64,000 nucleotides of DNA. Origin: Chitinophagales bacterium (GTDB taxonomy: Bacteria > Bacteroidota > Bacteroidia > Chitinophagales > Chitinophagaceae). The position numbers and the translations under genes were made by a program. The stretch covers positions 124,001 to 188,000 of the forward strand of contig JAATGQ010000041.1 of NCBI GenBank assembly GCA_015654595.1, written 5' to 3'. The notes under the pieces were generated by a model that worked only from the letters and a program-made list of their open reading frames with translations, made no database searches and had not been told where the DNA came from. Of this stretch, positions 54,391-63,308 are shown piece after piece; position 1 is the first letter of the stretch, and every line of letters starts with the position of its first letter.

Positions 54391-55968
54391 ATGAGACTAG
54401 TCTTTCTTACCCTGCTTTTAGGCTATTGCTCAGCGCAAGCCCTGGGACAGATCTATAATCCCAGGATCGATGTCGAACATTATACGTTTGCGCTGCAGGT
54501 AAACGACGAAAGTAATGTAATCAAAGGCAATGCCACCGTCTCTGTTCTCTTTAAAGAGAATGCCCCAACGTTTTCGCTCGACCTCGTCCGGAAAAATGAA
54601 GAAGGTAAAGGAATGACGGTGACCGAAGTAAAAGAAGGCGCTCGACCGCTAAGATTCAGCCAGAACAGCGAGACCCTGATCATCTTTTCCGCCGCAAAAA
54701 CAGGCAGCAGACATAGCTATACGATCGTCTATACCGGGATACCCAGGGACGGACTGATCATCTCGAACAATAAGTTTGGGAAAAGGGGGTTCTTCGGCGA
54801 CAATTGGCCCAACAGGGCCCACAACTGGCTTCCCTGTGTCGATCACCCCTCCGATAAAGCCACCGTCGATTTCGAGATCACCGCCCCCGATCATTATAAG
54901 GTGGTCGCCAACGGGTCTTTACAGGAAGAAAAAGCACTGCCTGGCCACCTGCAGCTCACCCGCTGGAAAGAAGCTGTCCCCCTATCCCCAAAGGTAATGG
55001 TGGTGGGTATAGCCGAGTTTGCCGTCGATCATCCGGGAGATGCGATGGGCATACCTGTCTGGGACTATGTTTACAAGGAGGAAAAAGCACAGGGATTTAA
55101 AGCCTATGCCAATGCACTGAAGATCCTCCCCTTTTACATACAGCACATCGGTCCCTTCCCCTTTGAGAAGTGCGGCAACGTCCAATCTAAAACGATCTTC
55201 GGAGGACTGGAAAATGCCAGCGCCATCTTCTATTATGAAAACTCGGTCGAAGCTGCCGATATTGAATCGCTTATGGCCCACGAGATCGCTCATCAATGGT
55301 TTGGCGATGCCGCCACCGAAACGCAATGGAAGCATCTCTGGCTGAGCGAAGGCTTCGCCACCTACATGACGCACTGCTATCTGGAAAACCAATACGGCCC
55401 GGACACGCTGAAAAGGGGAATGGCCCAGGACAGAAAGACGGCCATAGCCTTTGAAAAGAGAAGGCTGACACCCATCGTCGACACCAGCATAAAAGAGAAT
55501 TATATGCTGCTGCTCAACCCCAACAATTATCAAAAAGGCGGCTGGGTCCTGCATATGCTCCGCCGCACCGTCGGAGATGAGCTTTTCTGGAAAGGGGTGT
55601 CCACCTATTATACTACCTATCGGAATAGCAACGCCAGCAGCGAAGACTTCGAAAAGATCATGGAGACGGTCAGCGGCAAAGACCTGCATGCCTTCTTCCA
55701 TGACTGGCTGGATAAACCAGGTCATCCACATATCCGGATCGACTGGAAATATGATCTCGATAAAAAAGCGCTTGTGCTCGATATCACCCGCACAGGAGAA
55801 CAACAATTGGATTTGCCGCTGGAACTGGCAGCCGACGGCGTTGCAGAAAAAACAATTTTACACGGAACGCATACACACGCAGAGATTCCTTTCCCGGAAA
55901 AGCCCGTCAATATCCTGCCAGACCCGAACGTCGATCTGCTGGCCGATTTTGAGACCCACGAACAGTAG
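54391..55968 (+). CDS. Exported M1-family zinc metallopeptidase
   Basis: A 525-residue gluzincin with a signal peptide (about 1-20). The zinc motif HEIAHQWFGD (H297, E298, H301) is followed by the third ligand E320 in WLSEGFATYMTH. The exopeptidase motif reads GGLEN in FGGLENASAIFYYE, a variant of GAMEN seen in bacterial members. N-terminal beta domain (YTFALQVNDESNVIKGNATV) and WPNRAHNWLPCVDHPSDKATV are typical. It lacks the large C-terminal helical domain of full-length aminopeptidase N, as is common in this short subgroup. Probably trims peptides in the periplasm. Confidence 0.93.
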   Translation: MRLVFLTLLLGYCSAQALGQIYNPRIDVEHYTFALQVNDESNVIKGNATVSVLFKENAPTFSLDLVRKNEEGKGMTVTEVKEGARPLRFSQNSETLIIFSAAKTGSRHSYTIVYTGIPRDGLIISNNKFGKRGFFGDNWPNRAHNWLPCVDHPSDKATVDFEITAPDHYKVVANGSLQEEKALPGHLQLTRWKEAVPLSPKVMVVGIAEFAVDHPGDAMGIPVWDYVYKEEKAQGFKAYANALKILPFYIQHIGPFPFEKCGNVQSKTIFGGLENASAIFYYENSVEAADIESLMAHEIAHQWFGDAATETQWKHLWLSEGFATYMTHCYLENQYGPDTLKRGMAQDRKTAIAFEKRRLTPIVDTSIKENYMLLLNPNNYQKGGWVLHMLRRTVGDELFWKGVSTYYTTYRNSNASSEDFEKIMETVSGKDLHAFFHDWLDKPGHPHIRIDWKYDLDKKALVLDITRTGEQQLDLPLELAADGVAEKTILHGTHTHAEIPFPEKPVNILPDPNVDLLADFETHEQ

Positions 55969-56018
55969 TAGAACCGCCCAGCCTTCCCGGCACTCGGGCG
56001 GTCGATGGAGCTTCCGGC

Positions 56019-56585
56019 TTAGCGCTTGTTCGCCTCAACGACAACGGCCTTGACATCCTGCATGACAGTCAAAGTCCCGATCTTATTCTCAAACTGCTTA
56101 TGAATAAACATCCGTACATTGACAGAGTCGCCATAGAACTCTTCCAGCCTGTCGCGCATGACTGCCGTCCGGTCAAAATTGGTGAGGAAAAGATAAGAGG
56201 TATCCTTCTTCTGAAAAGTAAGCCCGATCCGCGTCGTAGTCTCGCCTACTTCTAAAGGAGGATAGGTATAGGTATAAAGAGAAGCCTTGGGCCCTTCCAC
56301 AACGACCTCCTGAAACTTAAGCCCCAGTGTCGACAGCATTTTTGCCCGATAGACATGCAGCCCCTGTTTGTCGGAGTATCCATAACAGGCGATATCGGCC
56401 GGATGATAGGTCTTTTCCTTTCCCTGGGCATCGATCGCCATCACTTCATCGAACCGCCGGTCTCCCAGCTTCAGCACGACATGCGCCGAATCATTGTTAT
56501 GAAAAACAATAAAGCCTTCAACCTTTTTTGCCATTGCAACGGTAGTAGTCAATATCAGCAGGGCCAGGAATAGAATATGCCTCAT
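56019..56585 (-). CDS. Small exported protein of unknown function
   Basis: 188 residues with a signal peptide (ILFLALLILTTTVAMAK). The mature part is mostly predicted beta strands: EGFIVFHNNDSAHVVLKLG, KTYHPADIACYGYSD, KASLYTYTYPPLE and TSYLFLTNFD. I recognise no family or motif; proteins of this size and layout are common in Bacteroidota genomes without assigned function. It is convergent with the M1 peptidase and lies downstream of the TldE gene, from which it is separated by a 14-base-stem terminator. Confidence 0.7.
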   Translation of the reverse strand: MRHILFLALLILTTTVAMAKKVEGFIVFHNNDSAHVVLKLGDRRFDEVMAIDAQGKEKTYHPADIACYGYSDKQGLHVYRAKMLSTLGLKFQEVVVEGPKASLYTYTYPPLEVGETTTRIGLTFQKKDTSYLFLTNFDRTAVMRDRLEEFYGDSVNVRMFIHKQFENKIGTLTVMQDVKAVVVEANKR

Positions 56586-56613
56586 TAGAGCGCGATTTTG
56601 GCCGCAATTTAAA

Positions 56614-56644
56614 CAAAGAGCCTCGATAAAATCGAGGCTCTTTG
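56614..56644 (-). terminator. Intrinsic terminator of the TldD-TldE operon
   Basis: Perfect 14-base stem CAAAGAGCCTCGAT / ATCGAGGCTCTTTG around a three-base loop, followed on the minus strand by TTTAAATT. It lies 70 bases past the TldE stop. Confidence 0.8.
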
Positions 56645-56714
56645 TCTCATGACCCGCAAAAATAATTTTGCCGGGGGCTCAACCGGAACCCAAGATTAAT
56701 TTATGATGGCCATT

Positions 56715-58049
56715 TTAAACCGCATCCGATAGCGAGGTAAAGGTAAAATCCCTCACTTTGATTGGCGGCACCAGGTAACTTCTGTAAGATTCCACACTGA
56801 TGCTCCTCTCCGGCCGACCCAACGCCTCCACATTATTCAGCATGATCACCGGACTTTCGTTAAACCGAAAGTTCTTTACCGGGAACTTGATCTCCCCATT
56901 CTCGATATAAAAGGTACCGTCCCGGGTAAGACCGGTCAGCAACAGGGTCTGCGGGTCCACCATCCGGATGTACCAGAGCCGGGAGACCAGGATACCCTTT
57001 TCTGTGTTTTTGATCATCTCTTCGAGAGATTCGGTTCCCCCTTCCATGATGATATTACCCGGTCCGGGAACTGGAGCAACTCCCTTCTTGTCCGCCCAGA
57101 AACGGGAATAGCTGAGATTCTTTACCACCCCTTTGTCGATCCATGTTCTCTTTGTCATAGCCTGTCCTTCCCCATTCCAGGTCGAGGACGGCAGCTCTGT
57201 ATTAAAAGGATCGGAATAGATCGTGATCTTGGGGTCCATCAACTGCTCGCCCAGCCGGTTACCGCCGCCGGGTTTGCTCATAAAGCTCCGTCCCTCGTCC
57301 GCACTGCGGGCATCCAATCCATAAAACATATTTTCAAGCATATAGGTGACCGCTACCGGTTCCAATATGACAGTATACTTCCCGGGCTCTATGGCACGGG
57401 CGCCGACAGAACCCGCCGCCTTCCTGGAAGCGATCTGGGTCGCGGTAAAGGTATCCAGCTTGCTGACGTCGTTGAAGCCCCTGGCGGCATAGCCGGAACC
57501 CGTCCCTTCTTCGTTACGTGTTGTAACGGAAAAGATCACATCGGTATCCTTGTCATATGCAAATAAACCCTTTGAGTTCATGATCGCCCTGAACCCGGTA
57601 GTATTCTCGATATAACCTGCAGCCTGCAGCTTTGCATCCTTGGCAACCTGTATGCTCCTGCCGACGGCCTCAGCCCTGGTATCAGGCGTTATTGCAGCAG
57701 TCGACGGCACATAGGTGATCGACTCGTCAAAGGTCTGCGGCCCTAACAAAGGCATGTGCTCAGGGTTCTCCGGCGCCAGCTGAGCCAGTTCTTCACTACG
57801 ACGGACAACCTTCTCCAGGCTGGCGTCGTCAAATTCGTCGATCGTAGCTGTACCTGTCTTCTTTCCAAAGCTCGAACTAACGGAAAGACTCATACGGCTC
57901 ATCTCTCCGGCAGTAGACACCGCGTTGCGGGCATACCGGATATTGCCCCCTTCCTCTCCGGACAAGGAAGCCGCACACTCGTCAGCTTTTGAATAACCAA
58001 GCACTTTTTTTAATAAGACTTGCGCTTCTTCTTTATTTAAAATTGGCAT
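56715..58049 (-). CDS. tldE: TldE/PmbA metalloprotease subunit homologue
   Basis: A 444-residue partner subunit of TldD. The protein begins with the nucleotide-free alpha/beta domain (EAQVLLKKVLGYSKADECAAS, YARNAVSTAGEM) and has the PmbA-type C-terminal domain with VEPVAVTYMLENMFYGLDARSADEGRSF, LPSSTWNGEGQAMTKRTWIDKGVV and TLLLTGLTRDGTFYIENGEIK. As in other PmbA proteins, the HExxxH metal motif of TldD is absent. It is encoded 108 bases downstream of tldD; in Escherichia coli the two form a heterodimer that degrades unfolded peptides and matures microcin B17. Confidence 0.9.
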   Translation of the reverse strand: MPILNKEEAQVLLKKVLGYSKADECAASLSGEEGGNIRYARNAVSTAGEMSRMSLSVSSSFGKKTGTATIDEFDDASLEKVVRRSEELAQLAPENPEHMPLLGPQTFDESITYVPSTAAITPDTRAEAVGRSIQVAKDAKLQAAGYIENTTGFRAIMNSKGLFAYDKDTDVIFSVTTRNEEGTGSGYAARGFNDVSKLDTFTATQIASRKAAGSVGARAIEPGKYTVILEPVAVTYMLENMFYGLDARSADEGRSFMSKPGGGNRLGEQLMDPKITIYSDPFNTELPSSTWNGEGQAMTKRTWIDKGVVKNLSYSRFWADKKGVAPVPGPGNIIMEGGTESLEEMIKNTEKGILVSRLWYIRMVDPQTLLLTGLTRDGTFYIENGEIKFPVKNFRFNESPVIMLNNVEALGRPERSISVESYRSYLVPPIKVRDFTFTSLSDAV

Positions 58050-58157
58050 AACTTAATTTAAATGGGATTTATAATTGACAGCCGCTTTCCGCCATACCGC
58101 GGATCGCTCACGCCGCTGCGCCAGCCGTTCGCCAGCCGCCGCATCTGCACGCCTGCG

Positions 58158-59798
58158 CTACCCGATCTTCCTGGCAGTATTGATCACATTTACTCCGTTG
58201 AACCGGGCCGTACTGGAGCCATGCGAGACGGCATTAGACTGACCCGGCTGCCCCTTCCCATCATTGAATGCACCGCCAAGCCGGTAATCACGCTCATCAG
58301 CCACCGCCGCCAGCGAATTCCAGAACTCCTGGTTATTCGACTGATACGCTACATCCTTTAACATCCCGACGATCTTCCCGTCCTCGATCTCATAAAACAG
58401 CTGACCGCCAAACTGAAAATTATACCGCTGCTGATCGATAGAAAAACTGCCATCGCCAATGATATAGATGCCCTTCTTTACGCCTTTGATCATTTCATCC
58501 ACACTCAACGGCTTCTTGCCCGGCTGCAGCGAAACATTCGGCATACGCTGAAACTGAACATCCGCCCAGCTTTGCGCATAACAGCAACCCTGGGAATGTT
58601 TTAACCCGATGATATGCGCCTGGTCACGAATAGCCTGGTAGTTGACCAGAACGCCTTCCTTCACCAGATCCCATTTCCCGCATTTTACGCCTTCGTCGTC
58701 ATAGCCGACCGCGCCCAGACTTCCGGGCTGCAGCTTGTCAGCGACGATATTCATCAACGGACTGCCAAAATGAAAGTTGCCGGATTTCCACTTGTCCAGG
58801 GTCAGGAAGCTCGTACCGGCAAAGTTGGCCTCATACCCCAATACGCGGTCCAGCTCGGTAGGATGCGCCACAGATTCGTGAATGGTCAGCCACAAATGCG
58901 AAGGATCAAGGATCAGATCGTATTTACCAGCCTCGACGCTCTTTGCGCTGATCTTTTGCGTGACGTCCGCAGCGGCATTTTTCACGTCTTCCAGGATATC
59001 ATAGCGGTCCTTGTAACGCGTAACAATACCCGCCACCTTTGACTCAGGCGTCGGCGTCAGGTATTCGTAGCCCATCCCAACGGGTGAACTTAATGACCGG
59101 CGGGTCTGAAATTTACCCGAAGCCTTGTCGATCTTTGTAACATTGAAATTGGGATAGATGCGGTGTATGTCCTGGTCGATATAAGAACCATCCGTCGAAG
59201 CAAAATACTTCTGCTCGTTGATGGCCAGGATCGCAGAGTTCACAAAATTAACTCCTCCTTGCAATGCCGCGCCATTGACGGACAACAACAGATCGATCTT
59301 TTCTTTTAAAGGAACTTCAAAGACATTCTTTTGAATAGGCGTCTTCCAGCTTACTTCTCCATACCCTTCCTGGGGAGCCAATTCAACGGGCTCCGCAATG
59401 ATCCTGGCATTGGCCTTTGCCACAGCAACAGCCTTCGCAGCCGTCCGGGCAACCCCATCAGCCGTCACGTCATTCGTCGCCGCAAAACCCCAGGAGCCAT
59501 TGGCGATCACCCTGATCCCAACGCCAAACGATTCTGTGTTGGCGATATTCTGAACCCGGGTCTCCCTGGTGATCACATACTGATTAAGATATCTCCCGAT
59601 CCTGACGTCTGCGTAAGTGGCGCCGGCCGACCTGGCGGCATTCAGCGCAATATCCGCCAGCCCTTTTTTGGCCGTTCCATCCATCCGTTGCTCCAACAGC
59701 TCCGCGGGATCGACAAACCTACTGCCAAACGGCAGCTTGGGCAGTACCAGGGAACCTAATCCCATCCCCGCCATTTGAATAAAGTCTTTTCTTTTCAT
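58158..59798 (-). CDS. tldD: TldD-family metalloprotease with Tat-like N-terminus
   Basis: Catalytic TldD subunit of 546 residues. The metal motif HESVAH (H307, E308, H312) matches HExxxH, with the third ligand expected in the C-terminal CCYAQSWADVQ region. N-terminal domain phrases TYADVRIGRYLNQY and ESFGVGIRVIANGSWGFAATND are typical. Odd: it begins MKRKDFIQMAGMGLGSLVLPKL, an RK-type Tat-like signal, so this TldD may be exported, unlike the cytosolic enterobacterial one. Its start overlaps the stop of the upstream membrane-protein gene by ATGA and it is followed by tldE. Twin-arginine use would need experiment. Confidence 0.92.
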   Translation of the reverse strand: MKRKDFIQMAGMGLGSLVLPKLPFGSRFVDPAELLEQRMDGTAKKGLADIALNAARSAGATYADVRIGRYLNQYVITRETRVQNIANTESFGVGIRVIANGSWGFAATNDVTADGVARTAAKAVAVAKANARIIAEPVELAPQEGYGEVSWKTPIQKNVFEVPLKEKIDLLLSVNGAALQGGVNFVNSAILAINEQKYFASTDGSYIDQDIHRIYPNFNVTKIDKASGKFQTRRSLSSPVGMGYEYLTPTPESKVAGIVTRYKDRYDILEDVKNAAADVTQKISAKSVEAGKYDLILDPSHLWLTIHESVAHPTELDRVLGYEANFAGTSFLTLDKWKSGNFHFGSPLMNIVADKLQPGSLGAVGYDDEGVKCGKWDLVKEGVLVNYQAIRDQAHIIGLKHSQGCCYAQSWADVQFQRMPNVSLQPGKKPLSVDEMIKGVKKGIYIIGDGSFSIDQQRYNFQFGGQLFYEIEDGKIVGMLKDVAYQSNNQEFWNSLAAVADERDYRLGGAFNDGKGQPGQSNAVSHGSSTARFNGVNVINTARKIG

Positions 59799-61087
59799 AT
59801 CACCAATCTACTTTTTTCAATCCATAAAAAAATCACACTAAGTAAAAAAACAGCAAACAGCCAGACGCTTCCCCCCATACCTGCCTCCCTCATCCCGCCG
59901 ACCTTTGACGCCACAGCCCGATGACTCTTCTGCGGCCACACATACCACCAGGTCGTATCCCCGCCGGACGTATGAACGGTATGCCACCCGCTGGCCCTCG
60001 GCCAATAGCTCCCCCGCCAGATAAAAGGCAGCGTCATGTCTTCGGCGAGATAACAGCTGGTCTGCAGTCCATCCGCAGTCTCCACAAACCCCTGCGGGAT
60101 CTGCGCCCCCGCTTTTTGCAAGATCAATACCATCGGTTCCCCCACAGAAGGACAACGCGGCGACCAACTCCATTTCTCATCGACCGGCTGCCGGCCTGCC
60201 GCCCGCTGCAACAGCCCTGCCCAATATTCTGAATAGTCGGACTGACGCCCCGAGAGCACCCAGGAGAAACTGGTATCCTGAAACAGGACCAGCTGCCGGC
60301 CCATCCCATGCAAACTCAAACCCGCCGGCTGTCTTTGCGAAGCGCTGTCCACCCTTATGATCACACCCAGGCCCTTTTCCGTCGCCTGCTGCAATATCGC
60401 CGGCATACTATCGGTAATCACCAGATCAAACGCTGACAATAATGGGATCGTCAATTCCGATAAGGATCGTTCAGCCATATTGGCAAAGGAATTTGCATAT
60501 CGGCCCCTTGAGACGGCCACACGACTCGCAACTCCATATCCTTTCTGTGCCAGCCAGCTGATCAGGAATGTATTTTCCGGTCCCGGTGCAGAGGCCAGCA
60601 CCAACACCCGCAGACGTGGCGCAGTGTCCACTAAGACCGGGATATCCATCTTGTCTATCGTATCGTTGCCGTTAACCAGGGCCAGCCGATAAACCGCCCT
60701 TCCGCGATGCGCCGGGACGGTCGACAGTTCGAAGAGGGAATCTGTTTTCGCCGAATCAAGCACACCGCCTAATCCCATCAGTACCACCCGGCCCATTTCC
60801 ATTACCCTCCCCTGCACCCGCAGCCTTTGTCCCTCCATGATCTCACGCGGCCAGTCAACCGAAAGAATGCCCGCCGCCTTCTCCTTCTCTTTCGATAAAG
60901 CCGCGACAGGCGGCCTCGTCCCTTCCAGCCACGACAACCCAAGTCCCGCAAGACTGCCTGTCGCCAACACCGTCGCAAGAAGACGGGCAGGAAGCCAGGC
61001 CCGTCGGACACGACGCACCTCCTTCCAAACCAGGAAGCACAACAACAGACCGCAAAGCCCCAATACAATATCGTTATGAATGGACAT
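59795..61087 (-). CDS. Membrane protein with central GATase/vWA-like region, unknown function
   Basis: 430 residues from the ATG at 61085-61087 (an ATG nine codons upstream is the alternative). Two N-terminal helices (about 5-25 and 35-52) precede a large soluble part with strand-helix phrases such as LRVLVLASAPGPENTFLISWLAQ, FDLVITDSMPAILQQA and GVIIRVDS that resemble the class I glutamine-amidotransferase-like fold found in Bat-type proteins; one helix lies near the C-terminus (VWLFAVFLLSVIFLWI). It overlaps DUF4175 by 14 bases upstream and tldD by four downstream, in a single operon. Function unknown. Confidence 0.72.
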   Translation of the reverse strand: MSIHNDIVLGLCGLLLCFLVWKEVRRVRRAWLPARLLATVLATGSLAGLGLSWLEGTRPPVAALSKEKEKAAGILSVDWPREIMEGQRLRVQGRVMEMGRVVLMGLGGVLDSAKTDSLFELSTVPAHRGRAVYRLALVNGNDTIDKMDIPVLVDTAPRLRVLVLASAPGPENTFLISWLAQKGYGVASRVAVSRGRYANSFANMAERSLSELTIPLLSAFDLVITDSMPAILQQATEKGLGVIIRVDSASQRQPAGLSLHGMGRQLVLFQDTSFSWVLSGRQSDYSEYWAGLLQRAAGRQPVDEKWSWSPRCPSVGEPMVLILQKAGAQIPQGFVETADGLQTSCYLAEDMTLPFIWRGSYWPRASGWHTVHTSGGDTTWWYVWPQKSHRAVASKVGGMREAGMGGSVWLFAVFLLSVIFLWIEKSRLVI

Positions 61088-63308
61088 GTTTAAAATAAAG
61101 TTTCGATAACCCATCGTCCGCCGCCTTCTTGTTCAACACAGGCAGAGGTTCTGCCGCCGGTAACAGATTCCTGATCGCGCGCTCGATACGCGCCGCATCG
61201 ACCTTTTTCCCCTCCGCCAACTGTCGCATATCCTGGTAAGCATCCAGGTATTGCGCCGGGTGCTGCGCCGCCTCCTGGCCCAATCGCCGCATGGTTTGCT
61301 TCAAAAGCACGCGTTCTGCATCGGTCGTACCGCCCAATATCAGCTGCCCCGCACTACGATTCACCGGCGCCCCCGCCATCCCATTCCCCCCAGTAGCTCT
61401 GTTCGTTTCCACTGCCGGCTCTGCTGCCTTACCACTCGCCGTAATCGTCCCACCTGCCCCTCCCCCCGGCGCCCCCGCTCCAGCAGCCGCCTCTCCCGGC
61501 CTTGCCGCCCTATCCAATATCGCCAACGCCATCCGCAACACCTCATCTTCGGATAAACCGCCGGCTTTCTCCACACGCTGCATAGGCGCATCGATCCCTT
61601 TTAACTCACCTGTCAGCCGTCGGGCCGGATTTAACGGCGTCACCTTCACACCCGTCTTCGCAACAAAAGCCCGGGATTGCTGCTGCAGATCCTTTAACAA
61701 CCGCAACGCTTTATAGGCAAAAGGCAAGGCCTCCTGCGGCTTACCAGTACGCAGCCGCAACTCGGCATTCCACATTTCTGTCAAAGTCGCCTTCAATTGC
61801 TGTTTGATCGCCGGCTCGAAGTAAGTGGCGTCCTCCGCGTTATCGTGCTTATCCGTAAATGCATCGAGTATCTTTTTGGCGTCTCCCACATCCCCCGCGC
61901 TGCCGCCATGCGCCCTCCCATCTTCCCCTTCCGAAGCGCCACCCTCGCCGCCCGGCTCCCCTTCTTCTGCCTCCTCACCCAAAAACTTTCCATACCGCAG
62001 CCGCAGTAATTTCTGATCGAGTCCCAAATCATTACTTCGCTCATTGAAGTCCTTGACCGTAATGGTATCCTTCCTCCTCAACAGTTGCTCTGCATCGATG
62101 ATGATCTGCCTTTCGCTCCGAAAGTATTCAGGTTTCACATCCGTACTCATCGTCATTCCATCCAGGCTCATCAACTGCGCGGTATCCGCCAGCGCTACGA
62201 TATACATATCCGTCCGGGCTTCCTGCCCATGATTATCCCGTGCTTTGCAATAAAAGTAAAGCTCGTCCCCTGGCTTCATCCCCAGGGCTGTCAGGTCCAG
62301 CGTCTTCGACAAGGTATATGACCGGCCCCCTCTGACATCCCATCTAAACTCCTGTTGTTTAAATTTGACCGCCTCTCCCTTCCCGCTGCTGACCGTCGCT
62401 GCCACCGCGGCACTATCAATACCATAGTCATCCTGTATCCTAACGCCCAAAGATACCCGCGTCGACTCTCCATAATCGATAACGGTATATGCGTGAGGGG
62501 TGAGAATAGTAATCTTTGGCGGCTGGTCCTTCAGCAGCTCCAGTTTATAGAGGTCAGACATTTTATTATCCAGCTTTACCTGGTAAAACCCGGCCCAACG
62601 AACAGGCATCGTCAGCCGCCATACCTCCTTGCCCGCTCTTATCGGTCTCCGTACAAGGGTATCATTAAAGAAAAAAACAAGACTGTCCACCTGCCCCTGA
62701 GTGGTGATCTCCCAATTAACGATCGCTCCTTCTTCCACCCGTAAACTAAATTCCGACTGTTCGCGTATAGCCCTGCCCGTGTAAGCCGGCGGATTGATCC
62801 GTATGGACACGGTGCTGATGCCCGGCATCAGCGGAATAGTCACAGCGGCAGGCCGGACAACTGGCGTTTCGGAAGACACAGCAGCATGGCGCCAGGGAAG
62901 AAAACTGAACGTTATAGCTCCAATGAAAATGCCCGCCGTCAACACCAGCTTTAGCCAAACCGGGTCCGGCAGACGAAGGGCACTCAACGCGTTTTCCGTA
63001 CGCTCGGCCTGCAGCCGCTCCAGCAGCCTGAGCTCTTCGACGGGGCGCAGCAGAAGCCCGCAGCTTTCCTCCAACGCTAAGACATGCTGATCCAGGTAAC
63101 GTACCACCGTTACAAGCGTGATCTCCCAAAAAGGAAAAATAGAAAGCGAAAATCCAAACACGACAAACCCGATCCACCACGACCATCCAAACAGACTCAT
63201 CAACACGATCGTTACCGCCGACGACAAAAGCAGGCTGCAGAAGATACTTTCTATCTTCCACCGCTGCCGCAGCGTAATTAACCGTTGATATCCCGCCCGT
63301 CTATTCAT
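61074..63308 (-). CDS. DUF4175-type membrane protein
   Basis: A 744-residue protein with an N-terminal membrane region (helices at about 25-45, 48-70 and 118-138), a long periplasmic beta-rich region (ISIRINPPAYTG, QVDSLVFFFNDT, PKITILTPHAYTVIDYGESTRV, DDYGIDSAAVA) and a helical C-terminal part. The RINPPAYTG and DDYGI phrases mark DUF4175. Two low-complexity stretches interrupt it: an acidic Gly/Glu run (about residues 443-480) and a Gly/Ala/Thr run (about 600-655). It overlaps the BatA-like gene by eight bases. Family members occur in Bat-like operons and have no assigned function. Confidence 0.82.
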   Translation of the reverse strand: MNRRAGYQRLITLRQRWKIESIFCSLLLSSAVTIVLMSLFGWSWWIGFVVFGFSLSIFPFWEITLVTVVRYLDQHVLALEESCGLLLRPVEELRLLERLQAERTENALSALRLPDPVWLKLVLTAGIFIGAITFSFLPWRHAAVSSETPVVRPAAVTIPLMPGISTVSIRINPPAYTGRAIREQSEFSLRVEEGAIVNWEITTQGQVDSLVFFFNDTLVRRPIRAGKEVWRLTMPVRWAGFYQVKLDNKMSDLYKLELLKDQPPKITILTPHAYTVIDYGESTRVSLGVRIQDDYGIDSAAVAATVSSGKGEAVKFKQQEFRWDVRGGRSYTLSKTLDLTALGMKPGDELYFYCKARDNHGQEARTDMYIVALADTAQLMSLDGMTMSTDVKPEYFRSERQIIIDAEQLLRRKDTITVKDFNERSNDLGLDQKLLRLRYGKFLGEEAEEGEPGGEGGASEGEDGRAHGGSAGDVGDAKKILDAFTDKHDNAEDATYFEPAIKQQLKATLTEMWNAELRLRTGKPQEALPFAYKALRLLKDLQQQSRAFVAKTGVKVTPLNPARRLTGELKGIDAPMQRVEKAGGLSEDEVLRMALAILDRAARPGEAAAGAGAPGGGAGGTITASGKAAEPAVETNRATGGNGMAGAPVNRSAGQLILGGTTDAERVLLKQTMRRLGQEAAQHPAQYLDAYQDMRQLAEGKKVDAARIERAIRNLLPAAEPLPVLNKKAADDGLSKLYFKHVHS